Of a DNA stretch of 64,000 bases, positions 41,908-50,407 are shown in pieces; the stretch's first letter is position 1, and the number at the start of each line of letters is the position of its first letter. Source of the DNA: Croceibacterium mercuriale. GTDB lineage: Bacteria > Pseudomonadota > Alphaproteobacteria > Sphingomonadales > Sphingomonadaceae. A program made the translations under genes and the position numbers. The DNA lies in NCBI RefSeq assembly GCF_000802385.1, contig NZ_JTDN01000001.1, forward strand, positions 751,501-815,500, given 5' to 3'. The notes below the pieces were generated by a model. That model ran no database searches. It worked only from the letters and a program-made list of their open reading frames with translations, and was not told where the DNA came from.

Positions 41908-43851
41908 TCAGGGCACCGGGATCTCGAACGTGCCCACCGGCAGGCGGGCATCGTCCCACAGATTGGTGACGGGTGCGTCGGCCCAGGCGTAGCGGACCCG
42001 CGCCACAGGTTGACCGTCTCCCGTGACGGTGACCTGCGCGCCATCAGCCCGGGCCGCGGCGAAGCGGCAGGTCTGCAGTGCCGGGCCGCAGAGTTCGAAG
42101 CCGATCGCCTGAGGGGAACTGCTGGTGCGCAAGGCGCCCGTCACCCCCGTGAAGTGGAGCACGATGTCATCGCCGCTGCGTTCCGCGCGCATGATCGCCG
42201 GACCAGCACGGTCCGTCTCCGAGCCGCCAAGGGCCGCGCGCATGGCACGCGCAAGCCGCTGTCCCACCAGCAGCTTCTGCCCCGGGTGGATGTCAAACGC
42301 GTCCCCGATGTCGAGGGTGACAGCCAGCCCGGCGTGGCGATCGGCGGCGGTGACCCGGCGCTGCGCGTCCCGCACATCGCCCCACCCGCTGTCTGCCGGG
42401 GTCGTGGCAGGCGCGCCGTAATTGGCCAGCTGCGCCACGACAAAGGCAGTCTGCGCGCTGCCGAAACGACCGCGCCAGTCGTCGATCAGTGCCTGCAGCC
42501 GCCGGTCGTAACCCGGAATGCCGGTGTCCGACTCCCCCTGATACCATGCGATACCGGCCAGGCGGATGGGGCCAAGCGGGGCGATCATCGCGTTGAACAG
42601 GGTGCCTGCGCCGTTGATGGCATCCCACGGCACGCGCGGGGCACTGCCGGACACGGGTGCGGCGATGGCGTAGCGCCACTCTGTCCCCAGCGGAATGGTC
42701 GTGCCGTCAGCCAGGGTGAGCCGCATGGCTTCGGCCGGGCCGATCATTCCGCCCAGCGCATAGACGTCGTCATTGTTGATCGTGATGACATTTCGCCCGC
42801 GCTTCAGCGTGCCGGCGGGCAGCACATAGATCCGCGGCGTGCCGGCCAGGCTGGTGCCACCGATGGCGGTGCCGTTCACCCAGGTCTGGTCGGCATCGTC
42901 GATCATGCCGAGGGACAGTATGGCGGGCCCCTGCGCCTGCGCCGCCGTGAGCGTCACGGATCGCTGGTACCACAGCATGCCGTTGTAGTTCTGCAGTTCC
43001 GGCACGCCCCAGCTTTCGAAGTTGGCGATCGCGGGCACGGCCTGCCAGGTCAGTTGCGTGTCCGGCTGCCACGGCTCCTGCCCCGGGGCATCGCCGGTCT
43101 GCGTGCGCCACCAGCTCTCCCATGTGGCAGACGCGTCCTTCGTCGCGGCAAGCGGGTCGCGGTCATACAGCGCCAGCAGGTCCGCCTCCGCCGCCAGCCC
43201 CGACTGGCGCGAGGCGGGATCGCTCAGCCAGGCGCTGATCCGCGATCCGCCCCAACTGGAGTGGATCGCGCCGACCGGCACGTCGCTGCCGCTACGCAGC
43301 GCCTGCGCCATGTAGAAACAGGCGGCGGAGAAGGTCGGGGCGGTGTCAGGCCCGGCAACCTGCCAGCTTGGCGGAGAGGGAAGGGCCGGGGCCGGGCTGG
43401 TCGCGGCCTGCTTGCCGATGGTCAGCAGGCGGAGGCGCGGGTCGATGTCAGGGTGTGCCTCTGCGAACAGGCTCTGCGAGTCGCTCACCCGCATTTCCAT
43501 GTTGCTCTGGCCGGAGCACAGGAACACGTCGCCTACCAGGATGTCGCTCAGGACAGTGGCGCCGTCGGCTGCGGCCAGTGTCAGCGTGTAGGGGCCGCCC
43601 GCCGGCAGCGCGGGCAGCCGGGCAACGAAGCGCCCGTCGCTGTCGGCCGTTGCGCTGACGCTGACACTGGCCAGGCTGATCATCACCGTCTCGCCCGGGC
43701 GGGACTGACCGGTCAGGGTGATCGGTTGATCCCGCTGGATGACAGCATGGTCCGCCAGTGCGCCATCGAGGCGCGGCTGGGCAAGGGCCACCTGCGCCTG
43801 GCACAGCAAGGCGACCAGCGACGCGGCAAACAGAGGGGTTCGAGGGGGCAT
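41908..43851 (-). CDS. Sialate O-acetylesterase-like / CE20-type acetylesterase
   Basis: 647 residues with a signal peptide ending VALAQ. An N-terminal beta-domain ('ITLTGQSRPGETVMISLASV') precedes an SGNH hydrolase core with nucleophile Ser116 in CSGQSNMEM, GAIHSSWGGSRI, a jelly-roll insert (about 290-390) and a second core block 'LAGIAWYQGESDTGIPGYD'. CE20 members of Xanthomonas xyloglucan loci have this layout. It should deacetylate hemicellulose oligosaccharides. It lies 17 nt after the halogenase gene stop on the same strand, which suggests an operon starting at the TonB receptor (48421). Confidence 0.87.
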   Translation of the reverse strand: MPPRTPLFAASLVALLCQAQVALAQPRLDGALADHAVIQRDQPITLTGQSRPGETVMISLASVSVSATADSDGRFVARLPALPAGGPYTLTLAAADGATVLSDILVGDVFLCSGQSNMEMRVSDSQSLFAEAHPDIDPRLRLLTIGKQAATSPAPALPSPPSWQVAGPDTAPTFSAACFYMAQALRSGSDVPVGAIHSSWGGSRISAWLSDPASRQSGLAAEADLLALYDRDPLAATKDASATWESWWRTQTGDAPGQEPWQPDTQLTWQAVPAIANFESWGVPELQNYNGMLWYQRSVTLTAAQAQGPAILSLGMIDDADQTWVNGTAIGGTSLAGTPRIYVLPAGTLKRGRNVITINNDDVYALGGMIGPAEAMRLTLADGTTIPLGTEWRYAIAAPVSGSAPRVPWDAINGAGTLFNAMIAPLGPIRLAGIAWYQGESDTGIPGYDRRLQALIDDWRGRFGSAQTAFVVAQLANYGAPATTPADSGWGDVRDAQRRVTAADRHAGLAVTLDIGDAFDIHPGQKLLVGQRLARAMRAALGGSETDRAGPAIMRAERSGDDIVLHFTGVTGALRTSSSPQAIGFELCGPALQTCRFAAARADGAQVTVTGDGQPVARVRYAWADAPVTNLWDDARLPVGTFEIPVP

Positions 43852-43868
43852 GGTGATGCGGCTCTTGG

Positions 43869-45410
43869 CTAGACGGGCTGAAGGCCGTGGTGGATGATCT
43901 TGTCGATCAGGGCCCGGTGCGCCGGCAGCGCACCCAGCAGACGGTCGGTGTAGCTGCGGTTCTCCCGCCGCAAACGGGAGGCCTGCTCCGCATCCGCCTC
44001 GAAGCTGCCGGGCTGCAGCGCGGTGCGGTGACCCATCCCGTACAGGACATACTGGTAGCTGGCGGCAGGGAAGATCTCCTCCGCCCGGTCGAATTCGTCA
44101 TGCAGCCATGGCGGGTGATAGGCCCACAGTGACATCAGTTCGCGTAGACGGTCGGGGATCGTCTCCGCGCGTTGATTGTCGCGCCAGAACTGCGTGTCGG
44201 TTCGCTTCGTCAGCGCATAATGCAGCTTGAGGAAGTCGATGATCCGGCCCCAGCGATACAGGGTCGTATCGTTGTAGCGCCGTGCGACCGTGTCCATCAC
44301 CGCGCGGCTGGCCGGCAGCTGTTCCGCGATGATCTTGGCCGAAAGCTCGATCAGGACGATCGCCGATGCCTCCAGCGGTTCCAGGAACCCGGCAGCGAGA
44401 CCGACAGCAACGCAATTGTTCTTCCAGAACAGTTCGCGATGGCCGGAGCGGATCGGCAAATGGCGGACAGTCAGGTCGCGGGCAGCCGGCCCGACATAGT
44501 CGCGCAACGCCTGCTCCGCGGCTTCCACGCTGGTGTGGCTGCTGGAAAAGACATGCCCGACACCACGGCGGGCGGGCAGGCCGATATCCCAGATCCAGCC
44601 GGCATCCTGCGCGGTGGAGATGGTGTGGCTGGCGATCGGCGCATCCGGCCGGTCGTATGGCACCTGCATGGCCAGCGCCGTGTCGCAGAACAACACGTCG
44701 CTGCAATCGCGAAAGCCAACGCCCAGCGTCTTGCCGATCAGCAAGGCGGCAAAGCCGGTGCAGTCCACGAACAGATCGCCAGCGATCGTCACGCCCTGCT
44801 TCGTATCGAGCCGGTCGATGTCGCCGCTGTCGTCCAGATGCACGTCGGTGACATCGGCCAGCACATGGCGGACACCCAGCGTGTCGCAGCAATGGCGTTG
44901 CAGGAAGCTGGCGAACTTGCCGGCATCCAGATGATAGGCATAATTGGCCGGACCGTCATACTCCGCCGTCGTGATGGTCTTGGGCGCGAGCCCGGCATCG
45001 CACAGCCGCCCTTGCGGGGTCACGGCATCGCAGAAGCTTTCCTCTGCCTCCGCCGCCAGCCAATGCGGAACCAGGTTGGTCTGCGCGAAGCCCTGCGGCA
45101 GCATGAGCGGATGGTAGTAGCCGTCATCGGCGGCACCGGTGGTCCAGCGATTGAACCGCGCGCCCTGCTTGAACGCAGCCCCGCAATGGCGAAAGAAGTC
45201 CGTTTCCGATACGCCGATCTTGCGCAGCGTGGCACGCAACGTGGGCCAGGTGCCTTCGCCTACGCCGATGATCGGCACATTCGGCGATTCGACCAGCGTC
45301 ACCGTGAAGCCGTGTGGCCGGCGACCTTGGTGCCGTGCGGCGATGATCCCGGCGGTCAGCCATCCGGCAGTGCCGCCGCCCACGATCACGATGTGCTTGA
45401 TGTCGTTCAT
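43869..45410 (-). CDS. Flavin-dependent 'tryptophan halogenase'-family protein of a TonB-receptor locus
   Basis: 513 residues. The FAD motif is IVIVGGGTAGWLTAGII (residues 7-23), the expected active-site Lys is Lys81 (AAFKQGARF), and the conserved 'GFLEPLEASAIVLIEL' is present. The usual WxWxIP sequence reads GWIWDIGLP, with Pro replaced by Gly. Real halogenases need a reduced-flavin partner, which is not seen here. Proteins of this branch are common beside sugar-linked TonB receptors in sphingomonads and Caulobacter, where halogenation has not been shown. I chose ATG 45410; a longer frame begins at 45452. It follows the receptor gene (gap about 74 nt). Confidence 0.85.
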   Translation of the reverse strand: MNDIKHIVIVGGGTAGWLTAGIIAARHQGRRPHGFTVTLVESPNVPIIGVGEGTWPTLRATLRKIGVSETDFFRHCGAAFKQGARFNRWTTGAADDGYYHPLMLPQGFAQTNLVPHWLAAEAEESFCDAVTPQGRLCDAGLAPKTITTAEYDGPANYAYHLDAGKFASFLQRHCCDTLGVRHVLADVTDVHLDDSGDIDRLDTKQGVTIAGDLFVDCTGFAALLIGKTLGVGFRDCSDVLFCDTALAMQVPYDRPDAPIASHTISTAQDAGWIWDIGLPARRGVGHVFSSSHTSVEAAEQALRDYVGPAARDLTVRHLPIRSGHRELFWKNNCVAVGLAAGFLEPLEASAIVLIELSAKIIAEQLPASRAVMDTVARRYNDTTLYRWGRIIDFLKLHYALTKRTDTQFWRDNQRAETIPDRLRELMSLWAYHPPWLHDEFDRAEEIFPAASYQYVLYGMGHRTALQPGSFEADAEQASRLRRENRSYTDRLLGALPAHRALIDKIIHHGLQPV

Positions 45411-45484
45411 CAGTCTGCCGCCGGAAAAGCGGCAGGGTGCGGCATTTCGCACCCTGCCCAGGTTGGATCGGTACTGGGGAGGTT

Positions 45485-48421
45485 CTAGTACCGATAGCGC
45501 ACGCCCAGCGTGTACCGCCGGCCGTAATCGAAGACGTCCAGCAGCTGGTTGCCGTAGCGACCGTGGGTGCTTTGCTGATTGTTGTTCACGTTCAGCGCCT
45601 CGGCAAAGACGCTGAAATTGTCCGACAGGTCGTAGCTGGTGGTCAGGTCGATCTGGAAACTCTGGTTCACGAAGGTCGGCTCTGCACCAAAGGCACCGGT
45701 GTTCTGGTTCTGACCGAATTGCAGCAGGTACTTGTCACGCCAATTCAGCGCGGCGCGCAGCTGGAAGCCGTCCTTGTCGTAGAAACCGACGAAGTTGGCA
45801 GAGTTGGCGAGGCCGGTGACCGCGAACCCCGTCTGCGAGATGTTGGTATCGTCATACGGCCGGTTCGTGTCGACCAGTGTCGCATTCGCCTGGAAGCCGA
45901 AACCGCTATCGCCGAACACCTGCTGCCAGGCGAATTCGACACCCCGCACCGTCGCATCCGGACCGTTGATCTGTTGCGACACGGCAAAGCTCGCCGGCTG
46001 GCCGGTGGTAGGATCGATCACTCCGTTGACCGCCTGCCGCGTGACGCCGCCGACGATGAAGTTGCTGACATTCTTCAGGAACAGCCCGACCGAGAGGTAG
46101 GAGTTGCGCTGGTAGTACCACTCCGCCGCGATATCAAAATTGTCCGCCAGGTACGGGCGCAGGTTGGGATTGCCGCCGGCTGCCGACAGGGCGCCGACGC
46201 GCTGTCCGCTGCCGACGTTCAGGACCGGGTTGAGCAGGTTGAGCGTGGGGCGGGTCAACGTACGCGACGCATCCACGCGCAGGATGAGGTTGTCGGTCAC
46301 CTCCAGCTTCGCATCGAAGCTGGGCAGCAGGTAGGAGTAGGAACTCTCGTTGGTGACCCCCTGGATATCGGTATAGGCAGCGACCGTCAGCAGGGTCGGA
46401 TCGGCCGTGCTGGTCACGATCGAGGTCGGTAGCCGGCCCTGACCGGTGGCCGACAGGTTGGTCACCTCGTTGCGGACGCCGGCGTTGAACGTGAACGGCA
46501 TGTCCGCGATCTCTGCCCGGAAGCTGGCACTGAGGAACAGTGCCCAGGTCTTCTCGCGCACGCGCAGGACGCTGCCCGGATCCACCGCTTCGTCGAACGT
46601 CCCGGTGAAGCCGTTGACGCTGCCATAGTTGAAGCCGGGTATGGTCTGCGCCTGCGGATTGCCCAGACCGGTCAGGTAATCCTGGAAGCCGACCGGGCTG
46701 AACACGAACACCGATGGTGGCAGGCTGCCGTCGAACCCGGGAATGAACCCGTCGAGGCTGATGGAGCCTTCGTACAGGCTGGCCGGCAGCGGGGCGATGC
46801 CGGTGTCCCGACCCGACGGGCGACCATATCCGGCATAGGCCTGCCAGAAATTGTTCACGAAGGTGCTCTGGTTGCGGAAGTTGAAGGTGTCCTGATAATA
46901 CTGGCCACCGGCCTTCAGGGTGAGGTCGTCCTGGGTCCAGGTTGCGGCCCCGCGAAACTGCACCAGCTCGTCGGTATTCACCTGCGTCTGGTTCACCGCC
47001 ACATGGCTGCCGATCAGGGACTGGTTGGCCCATTCGGCGCCGTTGCCGGCCGGGCCGAAATTGCTGATCGAGGGGAAGGCGTCCTTGCTGTCGCCATCGA
47101 CGGTGAAGCGCAGATTGTTGCCCAGCGCGCCGCCATAGCCGATGTCGCCATTGCGGCTGCCGATCACGTCATCGGGATTGAGCCAGCTCTTGGCGTAGGC
47201 GACGTCGCCTTCCAGCGTCAGGTTGTCCGACGCTGCATAGGTGATGTTCAGGCCGGTCTGGTTGGTCTGCAGGATCTGCTTGTTGAGTGCCGAGGTGAAG
47301 TCGGTCGGCGTGCCCTGCTGCGTGAAGTCGATTGCCGTGCCGTTCTCGTCCACGGTGACGTTGCGCAGGTCGCCCTGGTTGAACCACACGCCGAAGGCAT
47401 AATTGTCCTGGGTGATGTTCTGGCGCGAGTAATTGTTGTCCAGCGTGACCATCAGCTCTTCGGACGGATGGTACTGCAGCGAGATGCGGGCATCGACCCG
47501 CTCGTCGCTGACCCGTTGCTGCTCCGCCCCATATTGCTGCGGGAACCACCCGGGCAGGTTCTGGCGGTTGGCCGGGTTGGCGAAGGCGGTGGAACTTGCG
47601 TCGCTGGTGGGGGTGCAGGCACCGGCGCTGCCAGCCAGCTGGCAGGGCGCGAAATTGCCGCCCGGCCAGCCGGAAACGAACACCCGGTTGGTATCGGTAT
47701 CACGTCGCGTATAGATCACGTCGGCCAGTATGCCGATCGTGTCGTCGGCAAAGGTGTTGCTGACCAGCAGGCCACCGGTGGGCACGATCTTTTCCGCCCG
47801 GTCCTGGATCGAACCCGACCCGGTCGCGGCAAGGCGGAAGCCCGGCTGATCGAAGGCGTTGGGGAACTGGATGTCGACCGTCGCACCGATCGAACTGGAC
47901 GAAAGCGACACGTCCGGCGTCTTGAACACGCTAAGCTGACCGATGAAATCGACCCCTACCGTGCTGAAGTCGATCTGCCGGCCCCCGGTGGCGGTAGAGA
48001 TGCGCCGACCGTCGAACAGGGTGGTGTTGAAGTCCCCGCCAAAGCCCCGAACGGTGATCCCGGTCGGTTCGCCGCGTGATCCGGACCGCTGGATGGACAC
48101 GCCGGGCAGACGCTGGAGGGACGCGGCGACGTTGGAGTCGGGGAACTTGCCGATATCTTCCGCCGAGATCACATCCACGACGCCGGATGAATCGCGCTTG
48201 ATGTCGAGATTGCGCTGCAACGATCCGCGCAGGCCGGTCACGACGATCGTCGTGCTGTCTGCTTCGACGGTCGGTGCCGAACCCGGGAGCGCATTGGACT
48301 GATCCTGCGCAAAGGCGGGAACCGAGGCCATCAGCGCAACCAGGCTGGTTGTGCAGGCCAGGGTGGACAGGGCACCCGGTCCGTTCGGCAGGTGCATGCG
48401 ATTCATGGCCAGCAGGCGCAT
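45485..48421 (-). CDS. TonB-dependent receptor of the Xanthomonas/Caulobacter sugar type
   Basis: About 978 residues from ATG 48421 (GAGGGG about 8 nt upstream; alternative ATGs at 48406 and 48397). Signal peptide ends PAFAQ. It has the 'TonB-Xanth-Caul' plug signature: 'TTIVVTGLRGSLQRNLDIKR', 'GVVDVISAEDIGKFPDSNVA' and SLQRLPGVSIQRSG. The barrel ends GVRYRY. This group imports plant-derived oligosaccharides. Its promoter faces SapC, and an XylR-like palindrome sits about 100 nt upstream. Confidence 0.9.
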   Translation of the reverse strand: MRLLAMNRMHLPNGPGALSTLACTTSLVALMASVPAFAQDQSNALPGSAPTVEADSTTIVVTGLRGSLQRNLDIKRDSSGVVDVISAEDIGKFPDSNVAASLQRLPGVSIQRSGSRGEPTGITVRGFGGDFNTTLFDGRRISTATGGRQIDFSTVGVDFIGQLSVFKTPDVSLSSSSIGATVDIQFPNAFDQPGFRLAATGSGSIQDRAEKIVPTGGLLVSNTFADDTIGILADVIYTRRDTDTNRVFVSGWPGGNFAPCQLAGSAGACTPTSDASSTAFANPANRQNLPGWFPQQYGAEQQRVSDERVDARISLQYHPSEELMVTLDNNYSRQNITQDNYAFGVWFNQGDLRNVTVDENGTAIDFTQQGTPTDFTSALNKQILQTNQTGLNITYAASDNLTLEGDVAYAKSWLNPDDVIGSRNGDIGYGGALGNNLRFTVDGDSKDAFPSISNFGPAGNGAEWANQSLIGSHVAVNQTQVNTDELVQFRGAATWTQDDLTLKAGGQYYQDTFNFRNQSTFVNNFWQAYAGYGRPSGRDTGIAPLPASLYEGSISLDGFIPGFDGSLPPSVFVFSPVGFQDYLTGLGNPQAQTIPGFNYGSVNGFTGTFDEAVDPGSVLRVREKTWALFLSASFRAEIADMPFTFNAGVRNEVTNLSATGQGRLPTSIVTSTADPTLLTVAAYTDIQGVTNESSYSYLLPSFDAKLEVTDNLILRVDASRTLTRPTLNLLNPVLNVGSGQRVGALSAAGGNPNLRPYLADNFDIAAEWYYQRNSYLSVGLFLKNVSNFIVGGVTRQAVNGVIDPTTGQPASFAVSQQINGPDATVRGVEFAWQQVFGDSGFGFQANATLVDTNRPYDDTNISQTGFAVTGLANSANFVGFYDKDGFQLRAALNWRDKYLLQFGQNQNTGAFGAEPTFVNQSFQIDLTTSYDLSDNFSVFAEALNVNNNQQSTHGRYGNQLLDVFDYGRRYTLGVRYRY

Positions 48422-48521
48422 TCGATCATCCCCTCTCTCGGTCGCGTTCCTTCTGAGCCGAGGAATCACGATTGGTTGAACCGGCCGGCAAGCGACGGTC
48501 AGGTGACCCTCGACTCTCGAC

Positions 48522-48536
48522 TAGTTAACGCTACCA
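48522..48536. promoter_or_regulatory. XylR/LacI-type operator candidate 4
   Basis: TAGTTAACGCTACCA on the plus strand, TGGTAGCGTTAACTA on the minus. It differs from the site at 25636 at only three positions. It lies in the 187-bp gap between the divergent receptor (48421) and sapC-like (48609) genes and could regulate both. Confidence 0.7.
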
Positions 48537-48608
48537 TATCTCAGCTGCTATGCATTACAACTATTGTCAGAGTACAAGTTTGAACATTGGCGAAGCGAAG
48601 GGTGGGGC

Positions 48609-49337
48609 ATGACGACCAGGGGGCAGGATCAACCCGGCGGAGGCGGGGCGGCGCAGACCCTTGAACCGCTGAACCCGCAGCGGCATGGCGACCTTCGCGT
48701 GTCGCCCGCGCCTGATGCGACTCGCCATTTTGCGCAGATTGTCGCCGACGAGTTCCTTGATGCGGCGCATGATCATCCGATCTTCTTCACCAAGCATCCC
48801 GAGACCGGCGCCTTCTACGCCGGGGTGGTGATGGGCCTTGTGCCGGGCGAGAACCTTTCTTGTCTGCGCGGACAAATGACCGGCTACCGTCCTGCCGATC
48901 TCGAGCGCCAGGGGTTCTTCGTCGTGGAAGATCGCATTATGGTGGAGCCGGACCATCCGGCGCTTACGAAGCCGGACGGGCGGATCCTGTTCGATGAAGC
49001 GGGGGAGCCCACGACCGCGCTGCAGCGTATCCAGCACGCGCTGGGTCGCTTGCACACCGGCCTTGCCGCCACCGATGCCATCGTCGCGCGATACATGCAG
49101 CACCGTCTGATCGAGCCGATCGATGTCAGCCTCAGCTTCGATGATGGAAGCAGCATCCGGCTCGATGGGCTGTACACAATCAGCCTGGATCGCCTGCATG
49201 CCTTGCCAGATCAGGCAGCGCTCGACCTGTTCCGGCAGGGCGATCTGCAGCTCGCCTACGCGCAGACCGGGTCCGTCAGGCACATCAGGCGGCTGGCGCG
49301 GCTGCACAATGAACGGCTGGCGGGCCCGTCGGTATGA
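48609..49337 (+). CDS. SapC-family protein
   Basis: About 242 residues from ATG 48609 (upstream GGGTGGGG); the TTG-started frame from 48564 is longer but lacks family support. The SapC core is recognisable: 'HPIFFTKHPETGAFYAGVVM', GLVPGENLSCLRG, 'YRPADLERQGFFVVED', 'LFRQGDLQLAYAQ'. No signal or membrane segment is visible, so it appears cytosolic or peripheral. The name comes from Campylobacter; the function in sphingomonads is unknown. Its stop overlaps the start of the cupin gene (ATGA), so the two are coupled. Confidence 0.8.
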   Translation: MTTRGQDQPGGGGAAQTLEPLNPQRHGDLRVSPAPDATRHFAQIVADEFLDAAHDHPIFFTKHPETGAFYAGVVMGLVPGENLSCLRGQMTGYRPADLERQGFFVVEDRIMVEPDHPALTKPDGRILFDEAGEPTTALQRIQHALGRLHTGLAATDAIVARYMQHRLIEPIDVSLSFDDGSSIRLDGLYTISLDRLHALPDQAALDLFRQGDLQLAYAQTGSVRHIRRLARLHNERLAGPSV

Positions 49338-50347
49338 TCCCGGTTCCGGAGATGACCGATCCGGCCGCGTTGCGCGATCCGGACGCATTCCGGACAAGCG
49401 TGATGGCGCGGTACGAGCCGGTCGTGTTGCGCGGCGCGGCCCGGCATTGGCCGCTCGTTTCCTGCGGCGATGTTTCGCTTGCAGCCGAGCAGATCATGGC
49501 CTTCGACAGTGGCCGCGAAACCGACCTGTTCGTCGGCAAGCCGGAGATCGGCGGAAGCTACCGGCATGCGGATGAGAGGCTGCGCGCGTTCAACTTCACG
49601 CATCGGACTTTGCCGTTCAGGGAGGCGTTGCAGCAGATCCTGGAAACCGCCGGGCAGCCTGATCACGATACCATGTACATGGGCTCGCTGACGTCCGAGA
49701 CCTACCTTCCCGGCGTAGAGCGGCTCACGCCCGTGGCCTTCGTGCCGTCGGCCGTCCGGCCGCGGTTCTGGATCGGCCATGTCTCCTCGGTTCCCTGTCA
49801 CTACGACACCATGGACAACCTGGCCTGTGTCGTCGCCGGGCGGCGGCGGTTCACGCTGTACCCTCCTGATGCGATCGGAGATCTTTATGTCGGGCCGATC
49901 GACCGGACGATGGCGGGCCAGCCGATCAGCCTGGCGGCGAGCGGGAGCAGCCCCGATGCGCGCTACCCCCGCTTCGAGCGCGCCAGAGGGCGGGCGCTGG
50001 TGGCGGAGCTGGAGCCGGGGGACGCCATCTACCTGCCCAAGCTCTGGTGGCATCAGGTGGAGGCGACGTCCGACATCAACATGCTGGTCAACTTCTGGTG
50101 GGACGGCTTCGCCGCAGGGCCGGACAAGCCATACACGACGATGCTGTTGGCAATGATCGCCATTGCCGAACGGCCGGCGGCAGAGCGTGCGGCCTGGCGG
50201 GCCTGGTTCGACCATTACGTCTTCCGCCCGGACGGGCATCCGTTGCAGTTTCTGGACGCGGAAGTGCACGGCGTCCTGGGTCCGCTCAGGGCCGGCAATT
50301 ACGGTCGGATACGCGCCATGGTTCTTCGCCTGCTCCGCGGCGAGTAG
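49334..50347 (+). CDS. Cupin-like JmjC (Fe(II)/2-oxoglutarate) oxygenase-fold protein
   Basis: 337 residues of the cupin_8/JmjC-like family. The iron triad is intact: His156-x-Asp158 in 'VPCHYDTMDN' and His240 in LWWHQVEA. 'RRRFTLYPPDAI' and 'LEPGDAIYLPKLWWHQVEAT' are typical. Such enzymes hydroxylate proteins or small molecules; the substrate here is unknown. It is translationally coupled to SapC and is part of the conserved receptor/halogenase/SapC/cupin set. Confidence 0.85.
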   Translation: MIPVPEMTDPAALRDPDAFRTSVMARYEPVVLRGAARHWPLVSCGDVSLAAEQIMAFDSGRETDLFVGKPEIGGSYRHADERLRAFNFTHRTLPFREALQQILETAGQPDHDTMYMGSLTSETYLPGVERLTPVAFVPSAVRPRFWIGHVSSVPCHYDTMDNLACVVAGRRRFTLYPPDAIGDLYVGPIDRTMAGQPISLAASGSSPDARYPRFERARGRALVAELEPGDAIYLPKLWWHQVEATSDINMLVNFWWDGFAAGPDKPYTTMLLAMIAIAERPAAERAAWRAWFDHYVFRPDGHPLQFLDAEVHGVLGPLRAGNYGRIRAMVLRLLRGE

Positions 50348-50407
50348 CGGCCTGTGAACCGGGCGATCAACGTGCAGAACACAAGCAGATCCTATCGGGA
50401 GAAGAAC

